Source: Cyclobacterium lianum | GTDB taxonomy: Bacteria > Bacteroidota > Bacteroidia > Cytophagales > Cyclobacteriaceae | Length of the DNA: 64,000 nt | Direction: 5' to 3' | NCBI RefSeq assembly: GCF_900143075.1 | Contig: NZ_FRCY01000002.1 | Coordinates: 496,001 to 560,000, forward strand | Shown: piece after piece, positions 21,470 through 31,244 of the stretch | How positions within the stretch are numbered: position 1 is the stretch's first letter | Layout: each line of letters starts with the position of its first letter | Position numbers and translations under genes: made by a program | The notes under the pieces: generated by a model | What the model saw: only the letters and a program-made list of their open reading frames with translations | Told to the model about the DNA's origin: nothing | Databases searched by the model: none

Positions 21470-23863
21470 CTAGCTACCGCACATTTCGCAATCATCCGGA
21501 TTGTCCAGAGAACAGGCAATAGCATCTTGATGGGTTTTCTTATGAGCAGGATCTTCTTCCTGACTGGCTTTACCCGCCAATTGTGATTTGTCCACTGTAA
21601 ATTGTATGGCACTGCTGGCGGCCTTAGATCTCAGGTAATAAATGCCGGTTTTCAATCCTTTTTTCCAGGCGTAAAAATGCATGGAAGTCAATTTCCCAAA
21701 ATTCGGTTCTTGAAGGAAAAGATTCATACTTTGCGATTGGCAGATATATGCCCCCCGGTCTGCAGCCATGTCAATGATCACCTTTTGGGATATCTCCCAT
21801 ACCGTTTTATACAAATCCTTTAGGTTTTGTGGAATTTCAGGTATCTGCTGTACAGAACCATTTGCTGCGATCAGCCTGTTTTTCATGGTATCATTCCATA
21901 ATCCCAGTCGGATGAGATCCTTCATGAGGTGTTTGTTGACCACTACAAACTCCCCTGATAGTGTCCTTCGGGTATATATGTTTGAAGTATAGGGTTCAAA
22001 GCATTCGTTGTTGCCCAGGATCTGAGAGGTTGAGGCCGTGGGCATTGGTGCCAGCAGCAAGGAGTTGCGGATACCGTATTTGTCCACCTTTTGTTTCAAC
22101 TCCTGCCAGTTCCACCTGCCTGATTTTGGCTTTACTCCCCAAAGATCAAACTGAAACAATCCCTGCGACACCGGTGATCCCTCATAGGTTTCGTAGGTTC
22201 CATTGGTTTTGGCCAATTCCATGGAAGTTTCCATAGCAGCAAAATACATGGTCTCAAAGATATCCTCGTTGAGTCCTCTGGCTTCATCAGAATCAAATGG
22301 CATCCGCAGCAAGATAAAGGCATCTGCCAGCCCCTGTATGCCCAGACCTACAGGCCGGTGCCTGAAGTTGGACTTCCGGGCTTCCGGCACCGGATAGTAG
22401 TTGACATCAATCACCTTATTCAGGTTTCGGGTCACCACTTTGGTGACCTCATAAAGTTTCTGATGGTCAAAGTACTTTTTGCCCTCCTTTGTGGTCATTA
22501 CAAATTTAGGTAGCGCTATAGATGCCAGGTTGCAAACAGCTACCTCATCGGGGGAGGTATACTCAATGATCTCTGTGCAAAGGTTAGACGATTTAATGGT
22601 ACCCAGGTTTTTCTGGTTGGATTTACCATTAGCGGCATCCTTATACAAAATATAGGGCGTGCCGGTTTCTATCTGGGATTCCAGGATTTCAAACCAAAGC
22701 TCCTGAGCTTTCACTATTTCTCTGGCCCTGCCTTCCTTTTCATATTTCTCATATAACCGTTCAAATTCCTCACCATGACAATCCGACAAACCGGGCGCCT
22801 CATGGGGACAAAACAGCGACCAGTCCTCGTTGGCTTCTACGCGTTTCATGAAGAGGTCAGATACCCAGACGGCATAAAACAGGTCCCTCGCCCTAAGCTC
22901 ATCCTTTCCATGGTTTTTCTTCAGATCCAGAAAATCCTTGATATCTGCATGCCAGGGTTCCAGATAGATCGCAAAACTTCCTTTTCTTTTTCCTCCTCCC
23001 TGGTCTACATACCTGGCGGTCATGTCAAAATTTCTCAACATGGGCACAATGCCATTGGAAACCCCGTTGGTACCTCTTATATAAGAGCCCTTGGCCCGCA
23101 CATTATGAATGGAAAGACCGATTCCTCCGGCCGACTGGGATATTTTGGCACACTGCTTTAGCGTGTCGTAGATGCCATCTATGCTGTCATCTTTCATGGT
23201 CAGGAGAAAACATGAAGACAATTGAGGTTTTGGCGTACCAGCATTGAACAGTGTAGGGGTGGCGTGGGTAAACCACTTCTGAGACAGCAGGTGGTAGGTT
23301 TCTATAGCAGCATCTACATCATCTTTGTGTATACCTATGGCCACACGCATGAGCATGTGCTGCGGACGTTCCACTACTTTGCCGTCCAGCTTGATCAGGT
23401 AGCTCCGCTCCAGAGTTTTGAACCCAAAAAAGTCATAGTCGAAATCCCGACTGTAATCGATTACCTCATCCAGCTTGGCAGCATGTTTTTTTACGATGCC
23501 ATACACATCCGGAGCGATCAACGCCGCATTTTCATCTGTTTTGGGGTTGATATAAGTATACAACCTCTTCATGGTATTAGAAAAAGACTGGCTGGTCGTT
23601 TTGTGAAGGTTTGAAATGGCAATTCTGGCCGCCAGAATTGCGTATTCCGGATGCTTTACCGTCAATGAAGCACAGACTTCTGCCGCCAGGTTATCCAATT
23701 CAGCCGTGGTGACCCCATCATACAGACCGTCAATTACTTTTTTGGCTACGTCGATCGGCTGGATGTACCGGGCATCCAATCCATAGCAAAGATTTTCAAT
23801 TCTTGTGGTGATTTTGTCAAATCTTACAGATTCTCTTCGGCCATCTCTTTTAATTACTAACAT
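21470..23863 (-). CDS. nrdA: Ribonucleoside-diphosphate reductase, large (alpha) subunit, class Ia
   Basis: 797 residues. An ATP-cone regulatory domain occupies about residues 1-90 ([18 protein letters not shown]), so overall activity is probably controlled by ATP/dATP. The active-site cysteines are recognisable in [16 protein letters not shown] (with the catalytic Glu) and [12 protein letters not shown]. The redox-shuttle pair lies at the very end, CEMCGS. It makes dNDPs from NDPs together with NrdB. It lies 33 bases after nrdB, so the two form one operon in the order nrdB-nrdA, the reverse of the enterobacterial order. Confidence 0.96.
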   Translation of the reverse strand: MLVIKRDGRRESVRFDKITTRIENLCYGLDARYIQPIDVAKKVIDGLYDGVTTAELDNLAAEVCASLTVKHPEYAILAARIAISNLHKTTSQSFSNTMKRLYTYINPKTDENAALIAPDVYGIVKKHAAKLDEVIDYSRDFDYDFFGFKTLERSYLIKLDGKVVERPQHMLMRVAIGIHKDDVDAAIETYHLLSQKWFTHATPTLFNAGTPKPQLSSCFLLTMKDDSIDGIYDTLKQCAKISQSAGGIGLSIHNVRAKGSYIRGTNGVSNGIVPMLRNFDMTARYVDQGGGKRKGSFAIYLEPWHADIKDFLDLKKNHGKDELRARDLFYAVWVSDLFMKRVEANEDWSLFCPHEAPGLSDCHGEEFERLYEKYEKEGRAREIVKAQELWFEILESQIETGTPYILYKDAANGKSNQKNLGTIKSSNLCTEIIEYTSPDEVAVCNLASIALPKFVMTTKEGKKYFDHQKLYEVTKVVTRNLNKVIDVNYYPVPEARKSNFRHRPVGLGIQGLADAFILLRMPFDSDEARGLNEDIFETMYFAAMETSMELAKTNGTYETYEGSPVSQGLFQFDLWGVKPKSGRWNWQELKQKVDKYGIRNSLLLAPMPTASTSQILGNNECFEPYTSNIYTRRTLSGEFVVVNKHLMKDLIRLGLWNDTMKNRLIAANGSVQQIPEIPQNLKDLYKTVWEISQKVIIDMAADRGAYICQSQSMNLFLQEPNFGKLTSMHFYAWKKGLKTGIYYLRSKAASSAIQFTVDKSQLAGKASQEEDPAHKKTHQDAIACSLDNPDDCEMCGS

Positions 23864-23896
23864 ACTTACACAGTTATTAAGGTGGTTAAAAAATGC

Positions 23897-24880
23897 TTAA
23901 AAGTCTTCTTCAACGGAAAATTTCCCCGGACCGCTGGCGGCATCCCTGTTTTTCATTACGCCCGCTTTCTGATAATCACCAACCCTTTTCTCAAAGAAAT
24001 TGGTTTTCCCCTGAAGGGAAATCATGTCCATGAAATCAAATGGATTGGTGCTGTTCCAAACTTTGGCACATCCCAATTCCTGTAGCAACCTGTCGGCTAC
24101 AAACTCTATATACTGACACATCAATGTGGCATTCATACCGATCAGCCTCACCGGTAAGGCATCAGTGACAAACTCTTTTTCAATCTCTACGGCATCCTTG
24201 ATAATGCCGGTGATGGTTTCCTCCGGCAATTTGTTAATCACGTGATCGGTGTACAAATGACAAGCAAAATCACAATGCAACCCTTCATCCCGGGAAATCA
24301 ACTCATTGGAAAAAGTCAAACCTGGCATCAATCCCCTCTTTTTCAGCCAGAATATAGAACAAAAAGAACCCGAGAAGAAAATGCCTTCTACGGCAGCAAA
24401 TGCGATAAGTCTTTCATGGAAACTTCCATTGTCAATCCACCTCAATGCCCACTCAGCCTTTTTCTTGACGCAATCCAGGTGTTCTATCGCATTGAGTAAC
24501 CGCTCCCTTTCGGCAGCGTTTTTAATATAAGTATCAATCAGCAGGCTGTAGGTTTCGCTGTGAATATTTTCCATGGCTATCTGAAATCCATAGAAAAACT
24601 TCGCCTCTGTATATTGTACTTCAGACACAAAATGCTCGGCCAGGTTTTCATTGACAATCCCATCACTGGCAGCAAAAAATGCCAGGACATGAGAAATAAA
24701 ATGTCTCTCCCCGTCACTTAAATTTTTCCAATCATTGAGATCCTGTCCCAAATCAATCTCTTCTGCTGTCCAAAAACTAGCCTCAGCCTTTTTGTAAAAC
24801 TCCCAGATATCGTCGTGCTGAATAGGAAATAATACAAAACGACTGTTGTCTCCCTGTTCTAAAATAGGTTCTGGCTTCAT
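23897..24880 (-). CDS. nrdB: Ribonucleoside-diphosphate reductase, small (beta) subunit, class Ia
   Basis: 327 residues. Iron ligands are visible in the helices [27 protein letters not shown] and RDEGLHCDF. Tyr111 in [11 protein letters not shown] sits where the stable tyrosyl radical is found in class Ia enzymes (compare IHSRSY of E. coli). The dimetal-oxygen protein generates the radical used by NrdA. The Tyr being present argues against class Ic or Id. The gene precedes nrdA and carries the operon promoter region upstream. Confidence 0.95.
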   Translation of the reverse strand: MKPEPILEQGDNSRFVLFPIQHDDIWEFYKKAEASFWTAEEIDLGQDLNDWKNLSDGERHFISHVLAFFAASDGIVNENLAEHFVSEVQYTEAKFFYGFQIAMENIHSETYSLLIDTYIKNAAERERLLNAIEHLDCVKKKAEWALRWIDNGSFHERLIAFAAVEGIFFSGSFCSIFWLKKRGLMPGLTFSNELISRDEGLHCDFACHLYTDHVINKLPEETITGIIKDAVEIEKEFVTDALPVRLIGMNATLMCQYIEFVADRLLQELGCAKVWNSTNPFDFMDMISLQGKTNFFEKRVGDYQKAGVMKNRDAASGPGKFSVEEDF

Positions 24881-25046
24881 TATTTAAATTGGTTTAATCT
24901 TTTGAAATGTATATTCTTTGCAAGGTATTTACACCACTGCTCGTTACCGGTTTGAGGTCAGGTCATGTATCGGTAACAAACCCTTAACAAATATGGCCAA
25001 GAAAATCGGAAAAGAAAAGCTGAAAAAGGTATCAAAACTCATTTTT

Positions 25047-25061
25047 TTGACTCATAGTCAA
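25047..25061. promoter_or_regulatory. Palindrome TTGACT-CAT-AGTCAA, candidate operator (site 1)
   Basis: Perfect 6-3-6 inverted repeat preceded by a T-run. A second site with the same outer half-sites (TTGAC...GTCAA, N5 spacing) lies 156 bases downstream, again preceded by a T-run. Shape and sequence resemble operators of TetR-family dimers, but the regulator is not in the window. Confidence 0.45.
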
Positions 25062-25202
25062 TACATTTTATATAACTGTTTTTCAATATTTTAATTAGAT
25101 TTAATAATAGTATTACTTTAATCACTAATGGCTTTATTTGGGGATCGAAGTTTTTTTAAAAATTTTCAGTTCGTCGAGAATAGTGCCTTTTGTCCTATTT
25201 TT

Positions 25203-25217
25203 TTGACTCTCGGTCAA
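25203..25217. promoter_or_regulatory. Palindrome TTGAC-TCTCG-GTCAA, candidate operator (site 2)
   Basis: Perfect 5-5-5 inverted repeat, second copy of the motif at 25047. Located between the nrdB and rplU start regions, so it could act on either side or bring both sites together by looping. Confidence 0.45.
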
Positions 25218-25414
25218 CTGAAAAAAATCTACCCCATTTTTACAGGGTTGATTACCAATGAGATGGAGCATTAATTTTATTTTTATCACCGCAAAAATGA
25301 ATATGGCTGCCAAAAAGCTGCTTTTGATGGGAAAAGGCCACTATACCCACCGCCGTACACAAAGAACAGACCATTTATAATGGAAATTTATTTTAAGTAT
25401 TCCTGGATTTTCTC

Positions 25415-25422
25415 TATATTTG
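25415..25422 (+). promoter_or_regulatory. -7 promoter element (TATATTTG) of rplU-rpmA
   Basis: Exact match to the Bacteroidota -7 consensus TAnnTTTG, 36 bases upstream of the rplU ATG at 25459. An upstream in-frame ATG at 25420 falls inside this element and so is not used as the start. No clear TTG -33 element was found. Confidence 0.7.
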
Positions 25423-25458
25423 CACCTCATTTTGATAATTGTAATATATCAAACCATT

Positions 25459-25770
25459 ATGTACGCAATAGTTAACATTTCCGGTAAGCAGTTCAAAGTA
25501 ACAAAAGATCAGCATGTCTTTGCACCAAAAATGCAGGGCGAAGTTGACGCTTCCGTAGAATTCGATCAGGTACTGTTGGCAGACGACAACGGTACTATAT
25601 CGGTAGGCGCTCCACTGTTGGACGGGGCAAAGGTATCAGGAAAGATTCTTGATCATGTCAAAGGCGATAAGGTGATTGTCTTCAAAAAGAAAAGAAGAAA
25701 GGGTTACAAAAAGAAAAACGGTCACCGACAGCAGTTTACGAAAATTCTAATAGAAGATATTGTATTGTAA
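25459..25770 (+). CDS. rplU: Large-subunit ribosomal protein bL21
   Basis: 103 residues starting [14 protein letters not shown], the standard N-terminus of bL21. The frame is open 13 codons farther upstream, but that extension overlaps the promoter and is not part of the family. The basic C-terminal region [16 protein letters not shown] binds 23S rRNA. Followed by rpmA 32 bases later, the usual rplU-rpmA pair. Confidence 0.97.
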   Translation: MYAIVNISGKQFKVTKDQHVFAPKMQGEVDASVEFDQVLLADDNGTISVGAPLLDGAKVSGKILDHVKGDKVIVFKKKRRKGYKKKNGHRQQFTKILIEDIVL

Positions 25771-25802
25771 GTTTCCGCAAGGAAGCACTAAAAAAACAAG
25801 TT

Positions 25803-26063
25803 ATGGCACATAAAAAAGGTGTAGGTAGTTCCAGAAACGGTAGAGAGTCGGAAAGTAAGCGGCTCGGTATAAAAAAATTTGGAGGTGAATCCGTAATTGC
25901 CGGTAACATCATCGTGAGGCAACGCGGCACAAAGCACCATCCCGGTGACAATGTTGGTTTGGGCAAAGACCATACTATATTTGCTTTGGTACCCGGAAAG
26001 GTAGCTTTCAGGAAAAAGCACGATGGCAAGTCATATGTAAGTGTATTGCCAGCCGAAGCATAA
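25803..26063 (+). CDS. rpmA: Large-subunit ribosomal protein bL27
   Basis: 86 residues, [16 protein letters not shown], the typical bL27 start. There is no N-terminal extension of the Firmicutes type that needs cleavage. bL27 reaches towards the peptidyl-transferase centre. Co-transcribed with rplU and closed by a very strong terminator. Confidence 0.97.
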   Translation: MAHKKGVGSSRNGRESESKRLGIKKFGGESVIAGNIIVRQRGTKHHPGDNVGLGKDHTIFALVPGKVAFRKKHDGKSYVSVLPAEA

Positions 26064-26077
26064 CTCCTTTTCAAGAG

Positions 26078-26123
26078 AAAACAGAAAAAGGCCTTTATAC
26101 TCTTAAAGGCCTTTTTCTGTTTT
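26078..26123. terminator. Strong bidirectional terminator after rpmA
   Basis: 20-bp perfect inverted repeat (arms 26078-26097 and 26104-26123) around a six-base loop. It contains A-rich and T-rich ends, so it can work from both strands. It ends the rplU-rpmA unit and separates it from the hibernation factor gene. Confidence 0.93.
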
Positions 26124-26201
26124 GATGACTTATCAGCCCATTATTTTACTTGTTTCAATTACATACGGCTTCCCTCAAGTAGCTGAAATTTTGTTACCCC
26201 T

Positions 26202-26513
26202 ATGAATTACACAGAAAACTATAAAGGAATAAAGATTGATGTACAGTCCGTACACCTCGATATTAACGAAAGTACACAGCAGGAAATCCGATCTGCCATT
26301 GACAAATTGTCGAAGTTTACGCATGATATCAACGCTGTTGACGTTTATTTCAAAACCGAAGGCTCCGGTGGGACAGCGGTAAGTGTGGTCGGTATGCGTG
26401 TGGGCATACCAGGACCTGATGTTTTTGCAGAGGAAAAAGGTGAACATTGGATTCCCCTGCTGAAAGACGTGACAGACAAGCTGGTAAGACAGCTAAAAAA
26501 ATTAAGACAATAA
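26202..26513 (+). CDS. Ribosome hibernation promoting factor, short form (HPF/RaiA family)
   Basis: 103 residues in the S30AE fold: KIDVQSVHLDINESTQQEI, an acidic/basic two-helix pattern, and a C-terminal DKLVRQLKKL helix. It binds the decoding channel of the 30S subunit and stores inactive ribosomes in stationary phase. The length is that of the short form; the C-terminal dimerisation domain of long HPF is missing. The gene stands alone, between the ribosomal protein terminator and a convergent rhomboid gene 20 bases away. Confidence 0.9.
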   Translation: MNYTENYKGIKIDVQSVHLDINESTQQEIRSAIDKLSKFTHDINAVDVYFKTEGSGGTAVSVVGMRVGIPGPDVFAEEKGEHWIPLLKDVTDKLVRQLKKLRQ

Positions 26514-26533
26514 CTTTAAAAATGCTTTGGTCT

Positions 26534-27163
26534 TTAAAAAAGACTGAAGCTTTTTATTTCCTCCCAGAAATAGATCGCATTTTGGGGCGAGATCAGCAAT
26601 ATGACGGCGATGCCAAATACGGCACCGAAGAAATGGGCGTCGTGGTTGATATTGTCATTGGCCAGTTTTCCCTTATAATAGGCATAGGCCAGGAATAGCA
26701 TACCAAGGATAAAACCAGGCAGGCAAAAGATCCCGAATATACAAATATCTGATAGTGGCATCAATATTATGCTCGCAAACACCGTAGCGGAGGTCCCGCC
26801 GGAGGCGCCTAGTGCATGGTAGGAGGGGTTATTTTTTTCTTTCAGGTATGTGGGGATATCTGCTATCACTATGGCCAGCAGATAAAACGCCAGAAAGGCC
26901 AGCAGTCCTGCCTCGGGGCCAAACGCGTAATACATGTATTGCTCCACCACAGTTCCGAAAAAATAAAAGGTAAACATGTTGAACAACAGGTGAGTCCCGT
27001 CTTTATGGATAAACCCAGAAAGCAAAAATCTCAGGTAGTCACCGTTTCTACTTATGATGTAAGGCGAAAAGAGCCAGCGTTCGATAAACTCCGGGTTTTT
27101 CCAGGCATAATACGATATCAGGGAAGTAAGGATAATGATGATCAGGGTAAGGCTTAACTCCAT
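26534..27163 (-). CDS. Rhomboid-family intramembrane serine protease
   Basis: 209 residues, six membrane segments. The catalytic pair is intact: Ser121 in GASGGTSA and His177 in DAHFFGAVFG. The conserved loop HLLFNMFTFYFFG also fits (Asn-containing TM2). It cuts membrane proteins within the bilayer; substrates are unknown. It lies 7 bases downstream of the polyprenyl synthase gene in the same direction and so is probably co-transcribed. Confidence 0.9.
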   Translation of the reverse strand: MELSLTLIIIILTSLISYYAWKNPEFIERWLFSPYIISRNGDYLRFLLSGFIHKDGTHLLFNMFTFYFFGTVVEQYMYYAFGPEAGLLAFLAFYLLAIVIADIPTYLKEKNNPSYHALGASGGTSATVFASIILMPLSDICIFGIFCLPGFILGMLFLAYAYYKGKLANDNINHDAHFFGAVFGIAVILLISPQNAIYFWEEIKSFSLF

Positions 27164-27170
27164 AGCATTC

Positions 27171-28157
27171 TCAATTTTCCCGATTAGCCAGATTGTGGGT
27201 CAGGTGCCACAACATTTTCAATCCCTCAGGCCTTTCGACCTTTATATCTGCCAATTGATTAAATCCCCTTTCAAAAAAATCAGCCATAAGTGCCATTGTT
27301 TTTTCTTTGACCTGAAGCTGATCGTAAATCGCCGTCACGGCCTGTACTTTTTCTGTCGGTTCGAAATCTTCAGCCGACAGCCATTTTTCGAGTTCCGCCT
27401 TTTCTTTTCCACCAGCCAATTCAATTGCCTTGATCAACAGGTAGGTTTTCTTGTTGGCCAGGATATCACCACCGACCTGTTTGCCAAACTTTTCCTTATC
27501 GGCATAGACGTCAAGCAGGTCGTCCTTTAGCTGAAAACCAATGCCGATATTTACACCAAAATCATATAAATGCTGCGCATCTGATGCGCTTGCTCCAGCC
27601 AGCACCGCTCCCAGCTGCAGGGAAAACCCCAATAGTACAGCAGTTTTCAGGCGGATCATGTGCAGGTACTCCTTTTCTGAAACCTGACCCAGGCTTTCAA
27701 AATTCATGTCCAGTTGCTGTCCTTCGCAAACTTCTGCCGCTGTTTTGCTGAATAATTTCAGCGCTTGCTGCAGTTTATCAGCATCCACATCCAGCAGCAT
27801 CTCATAAGCCTTTACCAGCATGACATCTCCGGAAAGAATGGCCGTATTTTCGTTCCATTTTTCATGAACGGTGGCTTTGCCCCTGCGTAAGGGAGCATTG
27901 TCCATGATGTCATCATGCATGAGCGTGAAATTGTGAAAAACCTCAACCGCCGCGGCTGGTGTAAGTATCTTCTGGTAATCCTCTTTAAACAGGCCGTAGG
28001 ACAGCAGGGCCAAAAGTGGCCGTATGCGCTTCCCCCCCAATTGCATCAGGTAGCTGATCGGATCATACAGTTCTTTGGGTTGCCCTTCAAAGTTGAGGTC
28101 GAGGATATGTTTTCGCAGAGAATCCCTGATTGCCTCGAGTTGCGGTTCATTTATCAT
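27171..28157 (-). CDS. Polyprenyl (farnesyl/geranylgeranyl) diphosphate synthase
   Basis: 328 residues from ATG 28157; an in-frame TTG three codons upstream is less likely. Both aspartate-rich motifs are present: LMHDDIMDN followed by RRG near residues 80-95, and GFQLKDDLLDVYAD near 207-221. An aromatic Phe five residues before the first motif suggests a short C15-C20 product. It feeds quinone, carotenoid or undecaprenyl synthesis. The start overlaps the rnr stop by 11 bases, so translational coupling is likely. Confidence 0.9.
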   Translation of the reverse strand: MINEPQLEAIRDSLRKHILDLNFEGQPKELYDPISYLMQLGGKRIRPLLALLSYGLFKEDYQKILTPAAAVEVFHNFTLMHDDIMDNAPLRRGKATVHEKWNENTAILSGDVMLVKAYEMLLDVDADKLQQALKLFSKTAAEVCEGQQLDMNFESLGQVSEKEYLHMIRLKTAVLLGFSLQLGAVLAGASASDAQHLYDFGVNIGIGFQLKDDLLDVYADKEKFGKQVGGDILANKKTYLLIKAIELAGGKEKAELEKWLSAEDFEPTEKVQAVTAIYDQLQVKEKTMALMADFFERGFNQLADIKVERPEGLKMLWHLTHNLANREN

Positions 28158-30324
28158 CGTATACAAATTCCAAATCTATGGTTCTCCTGTCTATATCCGT
28201 ACGGGTAACCCTGACTTTTACCTTGTCTCCAAGGGTGATCATCTTTTTATTTCTGGAGCCGACCAGCCGCATGTTTTTTTCATCAAAATCGTAATAATCA
28301 TCCGTCATGTCCTGAAGCCTGACCATGCCTTCACATTTGGTCTCGGTAATTTCGACGAATACGCCCCACTCGGTCACCCCGGTAACGATTCCATCATAAT
28401 CTTTCACCTCCGCCAGTTTCATGTATTCCACCTGCTTGTACTTGATGCTAGCTCTCTCGGCATCTGAAGCCCGCTTTTCTCTTTCCGAAGAATGGAGGCA
28501 CTTCTCTTCCCAGGCCTGATTTTCCGGTGGTTTCCCCCCATCAAGATAGTGCTGCAGGAGTCGATGCACCATCAGATCGGGATATCGCCTGATGGGGGAG
28601 GTAAAGTGAGTGTAATGGGCGAAGGCCAGTCCAAAGTGCAACTTTGGTTCCGTGGTATACTTGGCTTTAGCCATGCTCCGGATGGCCAGTTGTTCCAACA
28701 CATTCTGCTCTGGTTTACCGGCGATTTCATCCATCAGTTGGTTCAGGCTGCGTGACACCTTTTTTTCGTCCGTAATTTGCATGTCATGACCAAATTTCCG
28801 GGCAAAATTGGCAAAAGTAGTAAGTTTCTCCAGATCCGGGTAATCATGGGTCCGGTATACAAAGGTGCTCTTACCTTTATTTTTATCGAAGATAAATTGA
28901 GCTACCGTCTTGTTGGCCAATAGCATAAACTCTTCAATCAATTTGTGAACGTCTTTGCGTTCCTTAATAATGAGCCCCACCGGCGTCCCGGCTTCATCCA
29001 GCCGAAACTTAACTTCAACCGTTTCAAAATTGATCGCTCCTTTTTTGAATCTCTCTTTTCTGAGTTTGTGCGCAAGATCATTGATTTTTATCAGTTCGGA
29101 TGCAAAATCTCCATCTCCGTTGTCCATATTTTCCTGCGCCTCCTCATAGCTAAACCTGCGGTCTGAATGGATCGCTGTGCGACCAATCCAGAAACCTTTG
29201 ACCTGAGCCTGCTCGTCCATTTCGAATACGCAGGAAAAGGTCAGCTTATCCTCATTGGGACGGAGTGAACACAGCCCGTTACTTAGTCTTTCCGGCAGCA
29301 TAGGTATCGTCCTGTCTACCAGGTAAACGGAAGTAGCCCTGTCGTAAGCTTCTTTTTCCATCAGGGTTTTGGGCTTTACATAGTGACTTACGTCTGCGAT
29401 GTGCACCCCAATTTCCATGTTCCCGTTGTCCAGGTAGCGGAAGGAAATGGCGTCATCAAAATCCTTGGCATCAGCCGGATCTATCGTAAAGGTGCTCACA
29501 GCCCTGTAGTCTCTTCTCTTTTCCAATTCCTGTGAAGGGATCTTTTCGGATATGGCATCCGCCTCAGCGATGGCCTCGTCCGGATATTCAAACGGAAGCC
29601 CGAATTCAGCCATGATGGAATGTATTTCCACCTCATGGTCACCGGCTTCACCCAATACCCTGATGATGGTGCCTGTCGGGCTTTTGTCTCCTTCCTTCCA
29701 GTCGGTAAGTTTGACCACGACTTTCTGGTTATGTTGCGCCCCTGCCAGGTCTGATTTCTTTACAAAGATATCCTGATGCATTTTTTTGAAATCAGGTACG
29801 ACAAAAGCGAAACGGGGAGATATTTCGACCCTTCCCACAAATTCGTCCCTGCAGCGTTCAATTATCTCAAGCACCTTCCCCTCTCGTTTGCCGCCTTTAC
29901 CTCTTTGGGGCAACACCATAATTCTAACTATGTCTCCATCCAGGGCCGTTTTCAGGTTGGCCTCTTTTACCATGATGTCATTTTCCTTTTTCTCCTGATC
30001 TTCTGGGATGATAAACGCAAAACGCGCATTCACATAATCTACTTCACCTGTGATAAAATCCGGATCTGCCGCGGAGGAATACAGGTTTCTGGGATTTTTA
30101 GAAATCTTCCCTGCTGCCAAAAGTTCTTGCAGCCCCTCTGACAACAACCGTTTGGTCGCTGCATCCCTGAGGGATAATTTTTTAATAAGTTGTTTTTCAG
30201 CAAATTCCTCTCCGAAATTGCTGTCAAAAAACTGTGTCAACTGGTGTTTTAAACGTGACAGATCCGAGGATTTGTCCCCTTTATTTTTAAATCTTGAGTT
30301 TTTTCTTCCTGAGTTTCTTCCCAT
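28147..30324 (-). CDS. rnr: Ribonuclease R (RNB-family 3'-5' exoribonuclease)
   Basis: 725 residues. Order: a basic N-terminal helix-turn-helix region (to ~80), two cold-shock domains, the RNB catalytic domain with DPADAKDFDDAISF holding the metal-binding aspartates, and a C-terminal S1 domain (GIVTGVTEWGVFVEI). It degrades structured RNA processively and helps tmRNA quality control. It is slightly shorter than the E. coli protein because the basic tail after S1 is missing, as is usual in Bacteroidota. First gene of an rnr-polyprenyl synthase-rhomboid unit. Confidence 0.95.
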   Translation of the reverse strand: MGRNSGRKNSRFKNKGDKSSDLSRLKHQLTQFFDSNFGEEFAEKQLIKKLSLRDAATKRLLSEGLQELLAAGKISKNPRNLYSSAADPDFITGEVDYVNARFAFIIPEDQEKKENDIMVKEANLKTALDGDIVRIMVLPQRGKGGKREGKVLEIIERCRDEFVGRVEISPRFAFVVPDFKKMHQDIFVKKSDLAGAQHNQKVVVKLTDWKEGDKSPTGTIIRVLGEAGDHEVEIHSIMAEFGLPFEYPDEAIAEADAISEKIPSQELEKRRDYRAVSTFTIDPADAKDFDDAISFRYLDNGNMEIGVHIADVSHYVKPKTLMEKEAYDRATSVYLVDRTIPMLPERLSNGLCSLRPNEDKLTFSCVFEMDEQAQVKGFWIGRTAIHSDRRFSYEEAQENMDNGDGDFASELIKINDLAHKLRKERFKKGAINFETVEVKFRLDEAGTPVGLIIKERKDVHKLIEEFMLLANKTVAQFIFDKNKGKSTFVYRTHDYPDLEKLTTFANFARKFGHDMQITDEKKVSRSLNQLMDEIAGKPEQNVLEQLAIRSMAKAKYTTEPKLHFGLAFAHYTHFTSPIRRYPDLMVHRLLQHYLDGGKPPENQAWEEKCLHSSEREKRASDAERASIKYKQVEYMKLAEVKDYDGIVTGVTEWGVFVEITETKCEGMVRLQDMTDDYYDFDEKNMRLVGSRNKKMITLGDKVKVRVTRTDIDRRTIDLEFVYDDK

Positions 30325-30367
30325 AAAAATTTTTTAATCTTTTAAAGGTAATCATAATAATTTGAAA

Positions 30368-31117
30368 TCATTCTCCGGCGTCCTCCGGCGCTGCTTCGTC
30401 CAGATTGATGATGTCAAATTCGAGGTCTCCAGGCAGTCCCTGATAGGCAAGGTAAATCCTGGCAGTGACCTCTACATCCCTCAGGCAATACCTGCGGATA
30501 TTTTCCAGATCCTTGTCTTTATAGTACACCGTATTTACCATGCTCCCGTCTATCCCTTCCTTGGAACTAGGGATGTTAAATATCGCTGCCAGCAGGTCCA
30601 GTCTGGTGTAATGTTTGTAATCGCCGAATTTCCAGAGTTCAAGTGTGTCAAGGTGCCGTATTTCCCATGGACGCTTTCCTGCCAATTGCAAAACATCAGG
30701 TAAGGGAATTTTGTTGACCAGCATTCTTCGGCAAAGGTAGGGGATGTCAAATTCCCTGCCATTGTGGGCACAGATGATCCAGTCCTTTTTGCATAGCAAA
30801 TCCCGGAAAGCCAAAAGTAATTCGTGCTCGGTTTCACCGTAAAATGATTTGGTTCGGTATTGAAGCTGATCTTCCGTCCTGATATAGGTAAAATATCCAA
30901 CTCCTATACAGATAATCCTGCCAAATTCTGCATAGATCCCTGCCTTTTCGAAGTAAAGCGCGGCAAGGTCCCGATCCTCCTGCTGCTGAAATTGCAGCGA
31001 TTTCTTCCGCCACTCTTCCTGCATTCTCGGAGATAATGCTTCCAGATTTTCAGCTCCGGATATGGTCTCCAGGTCCAAAAAAAGAATCTCGTTCAGTTGT
31101 TCAAAAAAATTGGCCAT
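30368..31117 (-). CDS. 3'-5' exonuclease related to the PolB proofreading domain (DEDDy type)
   Basis: 249 residues. The exonuclease motifs appear in order: Exo I FLDLET near residue 15, Exo II CAHNGREFDIPYL near 118-130 and Exo III YCLRDVEVT with Tyr and Asp near 218-226. This matches the family of predicted PolB-like 3'-5' exonucleases that occurs as a stand-alone protein in Bacteroidota. Substrate is DNA or RNA, not determinable here. Follows no clear operon; 44 bases upstream of rnr in the same direction. Confidence 0.85.
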   Translation of the reverse strand: MANFFEQLNEILFLDLETISGAENLEALSPRMQEEWRKKSLQFQQQEDRDLAALYFEKAGIYAEFGRIICIGVGYFTYIRTEDQLQYRTKSFYGETEHELLLAFRDLLCKKDWIICAHNGREFDIPYLCRRMLVNKIPLPDVLQLAGKRPWEIRHLDTLELWKFGDYKHYTRLDLLAAIFNIPSSKEGIDGSMVNTVYYKDKDLENIRRYCLRDVEVTARIYLAYQGLPGDLEFDIINLDEAAPEDAGE

Positions 31118-31244
31118 AAGCTATAGGTCAATGTCCTGGTTTCACGCTTTGCCAGGCATATCAGCTATTTTACGTGCTACCTTCTCTACAAAGATAAACT
31201 TTTTATCAAAAAATTAATTCGCGAAGCCTCAGCAAACGCGCTTT

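Larger units (their letters stand above)
24881..25414. other. Divergent intergenic region between nrdB and rplU
   Basis: About 530 bases, AT-rich, without a supported gene. Contains two similar palindromes listed separately. No canonical NrdR box was recognised. Confidence 0.5.

Noticed and set aside
25047-25061. Palindrome considered as an FNR/CRP site
   Set aside because: FNR sites are TTGAT-N4-ATCAA; here the half-site is TTGAC and the spacing N5, so a different regulator is more likely.
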